Below, in pieces: positions 33,245-41,468 of a stretch of 64,000 bases of DNA. The stretch comes from CAYNLK01 sp964398055. Lineage in GTDB: Bacteria > Chloroflexota > Anaerolineae > 4572-78 > J111. Location: NCBI GenBank assembly GCA_964398055.1, contig CAYNLK010000014.1, positions 62,001 through 126,000 on the forward strand, read 5' to 3'. How positions within the stretch are numbered: position 1 is the first letter of the stretch; the number at the start of each line of letters is the position of its first letter. The notes under the pieces are model-generated. The model searched no databases, was not told where the DNA came from, and worked only from the letters and a program-made list of their open reading frames with translations. A program made the position numbers and the translations under genes.

Positions 33245-35736
33245 CGCTGTTCCACATAGGCCCGGATTGCCTCGGCCGAGTCCAGTTGTAAGGCAGCCGC
33301 CGCAATCTCCCTGGCCTCAGTCAGGTTCAACCGGCCAATCGTTTGTTTAACGACCGGGATGGCCGGGGCGCTCATACTGAACTCGTCCAGACCCAGACCT
33401 AATAGAATCGGCGCGGCCAGGGGATGGCCGGCAAACTCACCGCACAGCCCTACCCAGATACCGGCCGCGTGAGCGACCTCGATGGTTTGTCGGATCAGGC
33501 GGAGGACGGCCGGCTGGAAGGGGTCGGCCAGGCCGCCGACGCGGGCGTTGGTGCGATCCGCGGCCATGGTGTACTGGCTCAGATCATTGGTGCCAATGCT
33601 GAAGAAATCCACCTCAGCCGCAAGTTGATCGGCCACCGCTACTGCCGACGGCACTTCAATCATAATCCCCACTTCCATATTGGGGTTATAAGGCTGGCCG
33701 GCCTGGTCCAGCTCGGCCTGGGCTTCGGCCAGCAGCTTCTTGGCGGCGCGCACTTCCCCCACCGCGGCGACCATTGGGAACATTACTTTGACCTGGCGGC
33801 CATAGCTGGCCCGCAGGATGGCCCGGAGCTGTGTTTTGAACAGGTCAGGCCGGTCCAGGCAGTAGCGAATGGCTCGCCAACCCAGGAAGGGATTCTCTTC
33901 GGATCCCAAATCCAGGTAGGGCAGCGGTTTATCTCCCCCAATATCCAGCGTGCGGATAATCAGCGGCCGCGCCCCCAAAGCGGTGGCAATGGCCTGGTAG
34001 ACTTCGTACTGCTCTTCCTCTGACGGGGCCGTGGTTCGATTCAGGTAAATGAATTCGGTCCGCAGCAGACCGACTCCCTCGGCGCCGTTGTCCAGCGCCG
34101 GCCGAACATCTGCCAGCCCACCGATGTTGGCCACGACTTCAACTTGCTGACCATCCCGGGTGATGGCCGGCTGCTGGCTGGTCGCTTTGGCCGCAGCCTG
34201 AGCCTCTAACCAGGCTGCCCGTTGAGCCTGAAGCTCGGCCAGTTTGGCCGCGGCCGGCGCCACCCAGATGCGTCCCCGTTGGCCGTCTAGGGCTAGTAGG
34301 CTACCATTCTTAAGCTGCAAGAGGGAAGCTCCGGCCCCTACCACCGCCGGAATACCCAGGGCCCGGGCCAGAATGGCGCTGTGGGAGGTGGCGTTACCCA
34401 ACTCGGTGCAGATGCCTAATACTTTTGCCGGGTTCAACTGGGCCGTATCGGACGGAGTCAAATCAGCCGCCACCAAAATGGATGGCTCGGTGATTTCCAG
34501 GGAAGTTGCGGCCACGCCGGCCAGCAACTTCAAGACCCGTTGGCCCACGTCGGTGACATCGGCTGCCCGGGCCTGCAGATAGGGATCGTCCAGGGCGCGA
34601 TAGCTGGCCGCCATTTCTTCAATCACCGCTTGCCAGGCCGCTTCGGCGTTGATCCGGCGTTCGTTGATCCGTTGCCGGGTCGTTTCAACCAGGGCCGGGT
34701 CCGACAGGAAGAGTAGATGCGCTTCAAAGATGGCTGCTTCGTAATCACCAACCTGGCTGAGCGCCTGACGATGAAGATTCTCGATTTCTTGTTGAGCCGT
34801 GGCGATGGCGGCCTGCAGGCGTTGCCACTCAGCCTGGGGATCAGCGTTCGGCCGTTCGGCTACCTTGATTGGGGCGAGTTCGTAGCGAACGATTGGGCCG
34901 ATGGCAATGCCGGGCGAGGCGGCGATCCCGGCCAGTTCACCCTCGGCTAGCGATGCAGCCACGGCGGGAGCTTTTAGGGCCGGGACGGTAGCTATGGTCT
35001 TCTCATCCTCGCCAAAATTGGCCTCTACCAGGGCTTGCAACGCGGCCAGGGCCGCGGTCGCGGCCGGTCCCTGGGCCGCCACCGCAATCTGGTGACCCTG
35101 ACGGGCGCCAATGGTGGCGACCTGGTTGATACTCTTGGCATTTACCGGGCTACCCCCCCGCGTCAGATTGCGCACGGTAATCTGGGCATCGAAGCGGCCG
35201 GCCGTGCCGACAAATTGGGCCGCCGGCCGGGCGTGCAGTCCCAGTTTATTGCGGATAGTCAAACGAATTTCATATTCCGGGGTGAGGTCAAGCTCGGTCG
35301 CAGGGGCCGCGGTGAGGTCGGGGACGACCTGCTGGAGTTGAGCCGCCTTGGCTGCCAGGGCCCCGCGCGCTTCGACCAGTACTTGCTCAATGTCGGCGCC
35401 GGTCATAGCTTGAACGGCCGCAGCCATCGCCCCCTCCACCAGGGGCGCCTCGCACAAGCGAATCTTGGTCCGCTGTTCCTCCGGCAGAAATTCCAGAGCC
35501 ATTTCGGCGCTCAAAAGGGCGCTGCCCAGGTCCATCAGCACGATGACCCCAGCGTCGCTGTAAACAGATTCGATGGCGGCCAGCACTCGCATTGGGTCGG
35601 TGCCGATGGGGTTTTCGGCATCCTCGATGCCGCCCGCAATCGCCATGGGGACCTGGCCCTGGGTCATCTGGCTGATTAATTCGTGGACGCCTTCGGCCAA
35701 TTTGGCGCTATGGGAAACGATGACAATGCCGATCAT
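33232..35736 (-). CDS. dhaM: DhaM-HPr-EI fusion phosphotransferase
   Basis: One 834-residue protein joins three PTS modules: a mannose-type EIIA/DhaM domain (about 1-125, phospho-His in IVSHS), an HPr domain (about 155-245, phospho-His in LGLHARPAAQF) and a complete enzyme I (about 265-834). The EI part has the phospho-His motif GNATSHSAI, the PEP-binding GVGLLRTEF and the C-terminal LCGEFAGHP with its active Cys. E. coli DhaM has the same order but only a partial EI domain; here the EI is full length, so the protein may take phosphate directly from PEP and pass it to DhaL-bound ADP. It is the last gene of the glycerol cluster. AAAGGA precedes its ATG. Confidence 0.93.
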   Translation of the reverse strand: MIGIVIVSHSAKLAEGVHELISQMTQGQVPMAIAGGIEDAENPIGTDPMRVLAAIESVYSDAGVIVLMDLGSALLSAEMALEFLPEEQRTKIRLCEAPLVEGAMAAAVQAMTGADIEQVLVEARGALAAKAAQLQQVVPDLTAAPATELDLTPEYEIRLTIRNKLGLHARPAAQFVGTAGRFDAQITVRNLTRGGSPVNAKSINQVATIGARQGHQIAVAAQGPAATAALAALQALVEANFGEDEKTIATVPALKAPAVAASLAEGELAGIAASPGIAIGPIVRYELAPIKVAERPNADPQAEWQRLQAAIATAQQEIENLHRQALSQVGDYEAAIFEAHLLFLSDPALVETTRQRINERRINAEAAWQAVIEEMAASYRALDDPYLQARAADVTDVGQRVLKLLAGVAATSLEITEPSILVAADLTPSDTAQLNPAKVLGICTELGNATSHSAILARALGIPAVVGAGASLLQLKNGSLLALDGQRGRIWVAPAAAKLAELQAQRAAWLEAQAAAKATSQQPAITRDGQQVEVVANIGGLADVRPALDNGAEGVGLLRTEFIYLNRTTAPSEEEQYEVYQAIATALGARPLIIRTLDIGGDKPLPYLDLGSEENPFLGWRAIRYCLDRPDLFKTQLRAILRASYGRQVKVMFPMVAAVGEVRAAKKLLAEAQAELDQAGQPYNPNMEVGIMIEVPSAVAVADQLAAEVDFFSIGTNDLSQYTMAADRTNARVGGLADPFQPAVLRLIRQTIEVAHAAGIWVGLCGEFAGHPLAAPILLGLGLDEFSMSAPAIPVVKQTIGRLNLTEAREIAAAALQLDSAEAIRAYVEQRLAA

Positions 35737-35757
35737 AGCTTTTCCTTTTGGGTGTAA

Positions 35758-36813
35758 TCAGGTTCTTTCAGCTTCTACTGCCTCAATCAATTTGTGCGGT
35801 TGGTTTTGGTAGTCGGCCCAGTTTAGCTCACCGGCCACCAGGCCACTCAAAATCTTGGTGAGGGCCTGATTGACGGGTGTAGCAATCCCAAATCTTTGGC
35901 CCGCCCGGACAATAGCCCCGTTCAAAGCGTTGATTTCTGAAGTAGGCCGGCCGGCGGCCAGATCCATTTGGAGTGAAGGTATTTTGCTGCCCCGCCCGCT
36001 GGCCATGAATGGGCGCAAGATGGCTCGCTTGAGTGCGGCCGGCAGCCACTCCGCCGCCGTCAGCCGGGCCAGCCAATCGACCGGATAGCCGGGCAGCCGC
36101 ACCGCCCGGATGCCCTGGGCTGCCATCACCTGCCCACATTCCCGCAGGGCCGCCAGCTCCAGCTCGAATAGCTCCGGCCGGGCGATGATGTCCCCTGCTG
36201 GTTGGTTGAGGATGGCGCAGGAGGCGTTGGTAACGATGTTCAGCATTAATTTGGACCACTTCATGGCCCGGTAGTCAGCATAAGTTTGGGTCGTCAGGCC
36301 GGCCTCATGCAACGCCTCGGCCAGCCGCCCGACCGGCTGCGAATTTGCCAGGGGGGCGACCCCAATGCCTCCTTTGGCTTTGCTCACCTGAATGAGACCC
36401 GGCTCAGGCGACTGAATCGGGATGGTGAGAGTGCCGGCGATGACCGGCCGGCTTGAAAAAATTTCGACCAGTTGCTCCTCGTTGCCAATACCGTTCTGGA
36501 ATGAGACCAACCAGCTTTGGTCCGATATCCCGCCCCCGGCGACCAATTGCTGCGCCGCCCTGGCCGTGTCGGGCGATTTCACCGTCAGGAGGATGAAATC
36601 ATAACCGGCCCCGGCTGCTTCAACCCCGATCGCGGTTTTTGGAAAAACGGTTTGGGCCGGTTGGCCGGGCCACTGAATTACCAGGCCGGCGGCCCCGATT
36701 TGCTCCATCAGGCGAGGGCGTCCGACCAGGGTAACCTCATGGCCCTGCCCGGCCAAAGAGCCGCCGATAAAGCAACCAATGGCCCCGGCGCCCATAACCA
36801 GGATTTTGAACAT
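35758..36813 (-). CDS. panE: PanE/ApbA-like 2-dehydropantoate 2-reductase
   Basis: A 351-residue NADPH-dependent reductase with an N-terminal Rossmann motif ILVMGAGAIGCFIGG and the PanE-type catalytic Lys region AMKWSKLMLNIVTNA followed by the C-terminal helical domain with LxGRPTSEIN. Length is at the upper end of the family. PanE reduces ketopantoate to pantoate in coenzyme A synthesis, but many ApbA-family paralogs reduce other 2-oxo acids. Its position between a SorC regulator and the PTS fusion inside a glycerol cluster makes a catabolic role on a 2-oxo compound possible (inference). It starts two bases after the SorC stop. Confidence 0.85.
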   Translation of the reverse strand: MFKILVMGAGAIGCFIGGSLAGQGHEVTLVGRPRLMEQIGAAGLVIQWPGQPAQTVFPKTAIGVEAAGAGYDFILLTVKSPDTARAAQQLVAGGGISDQSWLVSFQNGIGNEEQLVEIFSSRPVIAGTLTIPIQSPEPGLIQVSKAKGGIGVAPLANSQPVGRLAEALHEAGLTTQTYADYRAMKWSKLMLNIVTNASCAILNQPAGDIIARPELFELELAALRECGQVMAAQGIRAVRLPGYPVDWLARLTAAEWLPAALKRAILRPFMASGRGSKIPSLQMDLAAGRPTSEINALNGAIVRAGQRFGIATPVNQALTKILSGLVAGELNWADYQNQPHKLIEAVEAERT

Positions 36814-36815
36814 CT

Positions 36816-37784
36816 TTATTCCGACATCTTCAACACGGCCCGGGCCGCAATGTCATCGGTGACCAGGCAATTGATCACCCCCAGCCGCAAAGCTCCCAAG
36901 ATCGAGGCGGCTTTGTCGATGCCCCCGCCCACCCCGATCACACACGGGGTCCGCTTCAGGCGCTCCAGAGTGATGCCAATCAGCCGTTGGTGTAATTCAA
37001 GCGGCAGCACGTGGCCATGGAGGTCGAAATGATAGGAGCAGATATCGCCGACGCCGCCCCGGCGGATGATCTCTCTCAATTCGGTTTCGGTAATGTAGCC
37101 GGCCGACAGCAGGCCGGATAAGGCCGGCGAGAGGCTGCCAATTCCGACCAGGGCCATATCCAATTTTTCCATTAACGCCAGCGGTTCACGAATGGAACGA
37201 TCCTGGAGCAGCGCCTCACGGGTGGCCGGACTCTCCACCAGCAGCGGGGCCGGCAAATATTTGTACTGTCCGCCCAGGTTTTGGGCCAACCAGCGGGTCA
37301 GGTCCGGTCCATCGAGCAGCGGGTTAATTGAGCCAACTGCGCCGGTTAGCTGAACGACGGTTACTTTCTTTTGACGGGCGGCCTGCAGAGCATTGACCAC
37401 CTGGTAGACGCCGGTATTCCAGGAAATACCCAGGATCATGCCATCTTGCAGCCGGTCTTCCAGGTAGCGGGCCGCCAGGGTGCCCAGCCGTTCAACCAAT
37501 TGAGCATAGCCCAGGTGGCCGGAGGCCAGGACCAGAGTTTCAGTCAGTCCAAACCGGTGCTGTAATTCATGCTTGAGCGCGGCATATTTATCGGGGGGGT
37601 GGTGAATAACAATCTTAACGACGCCTTCCTGGCGCCCTTCGGCCAACAGGCGCGATACTTGAGGCCGCGAGATATGAAGCTGCCGAGCAATTTCTGCTTG
37701 AGTCAGGTTCTTCTCGTAGTAGAGGCTGGCTACTCTGGCCAGGAGGGCGTGTTTTTCTTCAGATAAGGCGTCCATCTGTGACAT
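36816..37784 (-). CDS. SorC/DeoR-type sugar-responsive transcriptional regulator
   Basis: The 322-residue protein has an N-terminal helix-turn-helix (about 15-55, LTQAEIARQLHISRPQVSRL) and a C-terminal sugar-phosphate-binding SorC domain containing LGISWNTGVYQVV, the VQLTGAVG region and GVGGGIDKAASILGAL. SorC proteins bind phosphorylated sugars, including dihydroxyacetone phosphate or fructose bisphosphate in related members. Embedded between glpK-like and panE genes, it is the likely local regulator of the glycerol cluster. No operator could be assigned with certainty; the palindrome at 45863-45876 is a candidate. Confidence 0.92.
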   Translation of the reverse strand: MSQMDALSEEKHALLARVASLYYEKNLTQAEIARQLHISRPQVSRLLAEGRQEGVVKIVIHHPPDKYAALKHELQHRFGLTETLVLASGHLGYAQLVERLGTLAARYLEDRLQDGMILGISWNTGVYQVVNALQAARQKKVTVVQLTGAVGSINPLLDGPDLTRWLAQNLGGQYKYLPAPLLVESPATREALLQDRSIREPLALMEKLDMALVGIGSLSPALSGLLSAGYITETELREIIRRGGVGDICSYHFDLHGHVLPLELHQRLIGITLERLKRTPCVIGVGGGIDKAASILGALRLGVINCLVTDDIAARAVLKMSE

Positions 37785-37833
37785 AAGTCAGTCAAGCTAT
37801 GAATCCGTTTGGATCTGGTCAATGTTTCAGTTC

Positions 37834-39351
37834 TTATTCATCCTCGATCCAGTCAAATGAGCGAGTCACTGCTTTTTTCCAGCCGTTGTAGAGCCTGGCC
37901 CGGGCCTCACTGCTCATCGCCGGCGTCCAACTTTTATCAACTGACCATTGCTGCTGGATTTCGGTGAGATCTTCCCAAAATCCAACTGCCAGGCCGGCAG
38001 CATAGGCTACTCCCAGCGCTGTCGTTTCGGTTACTTTGGGCCGGATCACCGGCACTCCCAGCAGGTCGGCCTGAAACTGCATCAGCAACTCGTTGTTGGT
38101 CATGGTGCCATCAACCTTTAACGATATCAAGTCCATCCCCAGATCGGCTTTCATCGCCTCCAAGACATCGCAGGTTTGGTAGGCAATGGCCTCCAGGGCG
38201 GCGCGAGCCAGGTGCCCCCGATTGGCAAAACGAGTTAGCCCAACAAGAACGCCGCGGGCATCGCTGCGCCAGTAAGGCGCAAATAAGCCTTTGAAGGCCG
38301 GCACCAGGTAGATGCCGCCATTATTGGCTACGGTTTGGGCTAGCGGTTCGATCTCGGCAAATTCCTGGATAAGCCCCAGGTTATCTCGTAACCAATCAAC
38401 AATCAGGCCGGTACAGGCGATAGAACCTTCCAAAGCGTAACAAGTCGGCTGGTCGCCAAATTTGTAACAAACCGTGGTCAGTAAGCCGTGGCTGGAAGGT
38501 ACGATCTCGGCGCCGGTATTCATTACAATAAAGGAGGCCCCGTCGTAACTGTTTTTGACTTCGCGGGGTTGTAAGCAAACCTGGCCGACGGCGGCGGCTT
38601 GCTGTGAGCCTAAGATGCCGCAGATGGGTACGCGGCTGCCAAAGGGGCCATCCGGTCGGGTATAGCCGTATAGCGCCGGGTCGCTGGAGGGGCGAATCTC
38701 CGGCAGCATTGTTTTGGGGATGGCCATAAGCTCACAAATTTCCTCGTCCCAGGTGGTGGTAGTCAAGTTCATCAGCATAGTGCGAGAGGCATTGGTGACA
38801 TCGGTGATATGGACGCCACCCTCGGGGCCGCCGGTCAAATTCCAGACCAGCCAGCTATCCATATTGCCAAAGAGGGCGTGGCCCTGTTCGACGGCTTCCG
38901 GTAAACCGGCCACGTTCTCCAGCAGCCACCTGAGCTTGGGCGCTGAAAAATAGGTGGCAATGGGCAAACCTACTTGCGGTCGAAACCGGTCCTGCCCCTC
39001 TGGGCGCATCAGTTCATGACAGATATCCACGGTCCGGATATCTCGCCAAACGATGGCATTGTAATAGGGTTTGCCGCTTCTTTTGTCCCAGACTACGGTT
39101 GTTTCACGCTGGTTGGCGATGCCAACTGCGGCCACCTGGTCGCCTCGAAGCGAGGCTTTATCCAGCGCTTCTTTGATAACCACCTGAGTATTGGCCCAAA
39201 TTTCCAGCGGATAATGTTCCAACCAGCCGGCCTCGGGGTGGATCTGACGATGCTTCAAAGCGGCCTGGCTGATCACCTCACCACGGCGATTGAAAATCAG
39301 ACATTGGGTATTGTGGGTGCTTTGATCAATGGCAACAACGTACTTGGTCAT
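37834..39351 (-). CDS. Degenerate glycerol kinase paralog, predicted catalytically inactive
   Basis: This 505-residue FGGY protein aligns end to end with the intact GlpK encoded at 44305-45822, but key positions are changed. The catalytic Asp of GDQQAA (Asp249 in the paralog) is Ser249 (GSQQAA). The ATP-phosphate loop DQGTTSTR reads DQSTHNTQ. The TYGTG motif reads SYDGA, and VDGGM reads VDGTM. Glycerol-contacting residues (NQRETT, Trp of IVWRD, Tyr of ATYFS) are kept. A likely reading is a glycerol-binding pseudo-kinase, perhaps a sensor or partner of the SorC regulator 49 bases downstream. The frame is intact with no stop or frameshift, so it is not a decaying pseudogene. Confidence 0.85.
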   Translation of the reverse strand: MTKYVVAIDQSTHNTQCLIFNRRGEVISQAALKHRQIHPEAGWLEHYPLEIWANTQVVIKEALDKASLRGDQVAAVGIANQRETTVVWDKRSGKPYYNAIVWRDIRTVDICHELMRPEGQDRFRPQVGLPIATYFSAPKLRWLLENVAGLPEAVEQGHALFGNMDSWLVWNLTGGPEGGVHITDVTNASRTMLMNLTTTTWDEEICELMAIPKTMLPEIRPSSDPALYGYTRPDGPFGSRVPICGILGSQQAAAVGQVCLQPREVKNSYDGASFIVMNTGAEIVPSSHGLLTTVCYKFGDQPTCYALEGSIACTGLIVDWLRDNLGLIQEFAEIEPLAQTVANNGGIYLVPAFKGLFAPYWRSDARGVLVGLTRFANRGHLARAALEAIAYQTCDVLEAMKADLGMDLISLKVDGTMTNNELLMQFQADLLGVPVIRPKVTETTALGVAYAAGLAVGFWEDLTEIQQQWSVDKSWTPAMSSEARARLYNGWKKAVTRSFDWIEDE

Positions 39352-39402
39352 AAATCTTTTTCAGTTATAGAGTCAATACGTCATGGGCAACTTTTTTAAC
39401 AT

Positions 39403-39480
39403 GGCTCACGGATTCACACAGATTTTTTATATTTTTGACCTGAATCTGGGCGCTTCGCGGTCCGTGAAAATCCGTGAGCT
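39403..39480. repeat. Imperfect inverted repeat upstream of the degenerate glpK
   Basis: GGCTCACGGATTCAC (39403-39417) and GTGAAAATCCGTGAGCT (39464-39480) pair over about 13 bases. It lies in the 380-base gap between the glpK paralog and the EIIA gene, next to the MITE-like element. Confidence 0.5.
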
Positions 39481-39535
39481 AATCTCCTATTTGTGTTTTA
39501 TTATGAAAAGTTGCACATAGTGTTCAGTATATTTT

Positions 39536-39733
39536 GGTTCTTCAGGATTTTCCGTACAGCATACTATATATAGTGGTGGTTAATACGTACCTCCAAATGA
39601 AATCTTCTAAAGCAACCTCGATATATAGTGCATCTACACTGGAAGTACACTAGATGTTGTGATTTTATACGAAGTTTACTTAAAAAATCGCCTCACTATA
39701 TATAGTGGTATGCACGGAAAATACCAAAGAACC
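39536..39733. mobile_element. 198-bp MITE-like element with 8-bp target duplication
   Basis: Terminal inverted repeats of 40 bases (39536-39575 and 39694-39733; 32 of 40 positions match) begin GGTTCTT and end in CTATATATAGTG. The element is flanked by a perfect direct repeat TATATTTT (39528-39535 and 39734-39741). No protein is encoded inside. Its right end is fused to the end of the EIIA gene, supplying the first base of the stop codon read on the minus strand. Confidence 0.72.
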
Positions 39734-40125
39734 TATATTTTTTGTGTCTCGCGGGTCGCTTCTGCTGCCAGTTGGACTTGCTCAAGACCGTGTCCCAGGG
39801 AGGCTTCCACAGCCGCAACAATGGCGCCCTCAACCATTGGGGCGCGACTCAATCTAACGTGCGCTTGCTGTTCGATTGGCAGCATCTCGATGGCCAGTTG
39901 GGTACTGAGCAGGGCGCTACCCCAATCGAACAGGATTAAAACGCCTTCAGGTGAGTAAGCGGCGGTGATAGCCTGATAGATTCGTTCGGCATTGGTGCCC
40001 AGGGTCTGGTCGTCCAGGCCGCCAGCAGCCACAATTTTTACCAGACCTCGGGACATCTGGGTGACCATTTCCTGCAGACCGGTGGCCTGCAAATGGCTGT
40101 GCGAAACCAGAACAATTCCTATCAT
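39733..40125 (-). CDS. Stand-alone DhaM-type EIIA domain (end altered by MITE insertion)
   Basis: A 130-residue mannose-type EIIA domain with the phospho-His in IVLVSHS (His9) and the DhaM-like segment LILFDWGSALLS. It is a second EIIA beside the one in the fusion protein encoded at 33232-35736; the sequences are clearly different. Its last codons (ending TRETQKI) run into the right end of the MITE-like element, whose junction forms the stop codon, so the original C-terminus may have been longer or continued into an HPr domain. It could relay phosphate to DhaL or have a regulatory role. The ATG at 40125 gives the conserved N-terminus MIGIV. Confidence 0.82.
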   Translation of the reverse strand: MIGIVLVSHSHLQATGLQEMVTQMSRGLVKIVAAGGLDDQTLGTNAERIYQAITAAYSPEGVLILFDWGSALLSTQLAIEMLPIEQQAHVRLSRAPMVEGAIVAAVEASLGHGLEQVQLAAEATRETQKI

Positions 40126-40156
40126 CAAACAGAATATCTATTGGGTTGGGCTATAA

Positions 40157-40561
40157 CTAGGCTAACGCCGCGGCCCTGGCCAGGGCAACGGCGTGGTCAT
40201 CTTCAACGTTACTGCCACTAACCCCGATAGCCCCAATAATTACCCCGGCGCCATTTTTAAGCGGCAGTCCGCCGGGAAAGGTGATCAAGCCCTCGTTGGA
40301 GGATTCAATGTGGTAGAGCGGCTGACCCGGTTGGGCCAGCGCGCCCAGGTCGCCGGTCGGCATATTAAAGAAACGAGCGGTCTTGGCCTTTTTAATGGCG
40401 ATGTCGATGCTCCCCAGGAAAGCTTCATCCATGCGAATGAAAGCCTTTAAATTGGCCCCGGCATCGACGACGGCGATGTCCATTTTGGTGCCCTGCGTTT
40501 CCGCCTTTTGGCGGGCCGCTGCTACTACTGCCAATGCTTGCTCCAAAGTAATGTCTGACAT
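40157..40561 (-). CDS. GlcG/HbpS-like small protein
   Basis: A 134-residue protein of the GlcG/HbpS/PduO-C family, with the typical ALAVVAAARQKAE start, VVDAGANLKAF, KAKTARFF and the Gly-rich GLPLKNGAGVIIGAIGVSG. Family members bind heme or cobalamin-like ligands or occur in glycolate, propanediol and glycerol gene clusters with ill-defined roles. The ATG at 40561 has AAGGAGG eight bases upstream; a 22-residue longer frame is unlikely. It is 29 bases upstream of the EIIA gene in the same direction. Confidence 0.87.
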   Translation of the reverse strand: MSDITLEQALAVVAAARQKAETQGTKMDIAVVDAGANLKAFIRMDEAFLGSIDIAIKKAKTARFFNMPTGDLGALAQPGQPLYHIESSNEGLITFPGGLPLKNGAGVIIGAIGVSGSNVEDDHAVALARAAALA

Positions 40562-40631
40562 AGCCATTTCCTCCTTAGCCCTAAATCGGGTAAAAACCAC
40601 CCCACTATTTCTTGTCGTTTTAGCCAAACCG

Positions 40632-40880
40632 CTAATAGCCTTTAAGTTTCCGGTTCAGAAAATACGAAATCAGAATGACAAACAACGCGCCCCCGCCATA
40701 GGCCAGCCCGATCAAAATCCCTTTGGTTACCTGGCCCGCAGCCACAATTGGGTAGCCGTAAGAATAACCAAACATAACACAGACAATGACCACGGCTACC
40801 CAGAATATTTTGAGGAGCAAAGCTCGGCGTTGTTCCACCGCATCAGCTTGCTCTTTTTGTTTTGATTGGCGTTTAGCCAT
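40632..40880 (-). CDS. Small membrane protein of unknown function
   Basis: I do not recognise this 82-residue protein. It has a charged N-terminus (residues 1-22, rich in Lys/Gln/Glu) and two hydrophobic helices (about 23-42 and 52-75) with a basic tail. The start overlaps the end of the upstream methyltransferase-like gene by eight bases, so the two are translated together. It may be an accessory to the cluster's membrane complex, but nothing in the sequence proves this. Confidence 0.6.
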   Translation of the reverse strand: MAKRQSKQKEQADAVEQRRALLLKIFWVAVVIVCVMFGYSYGYPIVAAGQVTKGILIGLAYGGGALFVILISYFLNRKLKGY

Positions 40881-41451
40881 AGATTATCCTCTCTTCCTGT
40901 CGATCACAGGCCGGGCACTGTTCCACTTCGCTCACCCGCTCCATGACTGCTTCCGTCAACTGGTCGGGTGGACCGGGGACAAAGCCGGTTTGCCCGCAGC
41001 TACAGGCGTACCAGCCAATGGTGACTCTGCGCCAGGCCAGGCGCGGCCCTAAATCCACCAGTTCAACCCCCATCCCCCAGCGGGCGTTCGTCACCAGGCG
41101 GCGACAGCCAATAGCCCGCAGACGTTTTACATAGAGGCCAAAATGGGTACAGTGCCGCATCAGCAACACCCCCAGGGTAATACCCGGCGGCCAGGGAATC
41201 TGCCGGGCGTCGGCGCAGATCACCACCAGATTGGCCGCCCTCAGGAGGGGGAGGGTGTTACTTAGCAAATTGGGTTGCCGCTCGATGGCAAATACCCGTT
41301 GGGCGATTTCAGCCATCCGCCGGGCCAGGCGTAAATCCCCGGCGCCGATATCCAGTACCACGTCATCGGGCTGCACATAACTGAGCGCGGCCTGGTAGGT
41401 TGGTTCATCGTAAGGCGCCCAGCGGCCTTCCCACAACTCTAGAGTTTGCAC
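40873..41451 (-). CDS. SAM-dependent methyltransferase-like protein with zinc-ribbon tail
   Basis: The 192-residue protein has a class I SAM-binding motif VVLDIGAGDLRLARR near residue 35 and an acidic residue after the second strand (AIERQPN), but the core is short. The C-terminus contains CSCGQTG and CPACDRQ, which looks like a four-cysteine zinc ribbon. A truncated or atypical methyltransferase is the best description; the target is unknown. It follows the SdhD-like gene after 17 bases and overlaps the next gene, so it is probably part of the same transcript. Confidence 0.65.
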   Translation of the reverse strand: MQTLELWEGRWAPYDEPTYQAALSYVQPDDVVLDIGAGDLRLARRMAEIAQRVFAIERQPNLLSNTLPLLRAANLVVICADARQIPWPPGITLGVLLMRHCTHFGLYVKRLRAIGCRRLVTNARWGMGVELVDLGPRLAWRRVTIGWYACSCGQTGFVPGPPDQLTEAVMERVSEVEQCPACDRQEERIIYG

Positions 41452-41468
41452 GCCTGGTTGCCAATAGC

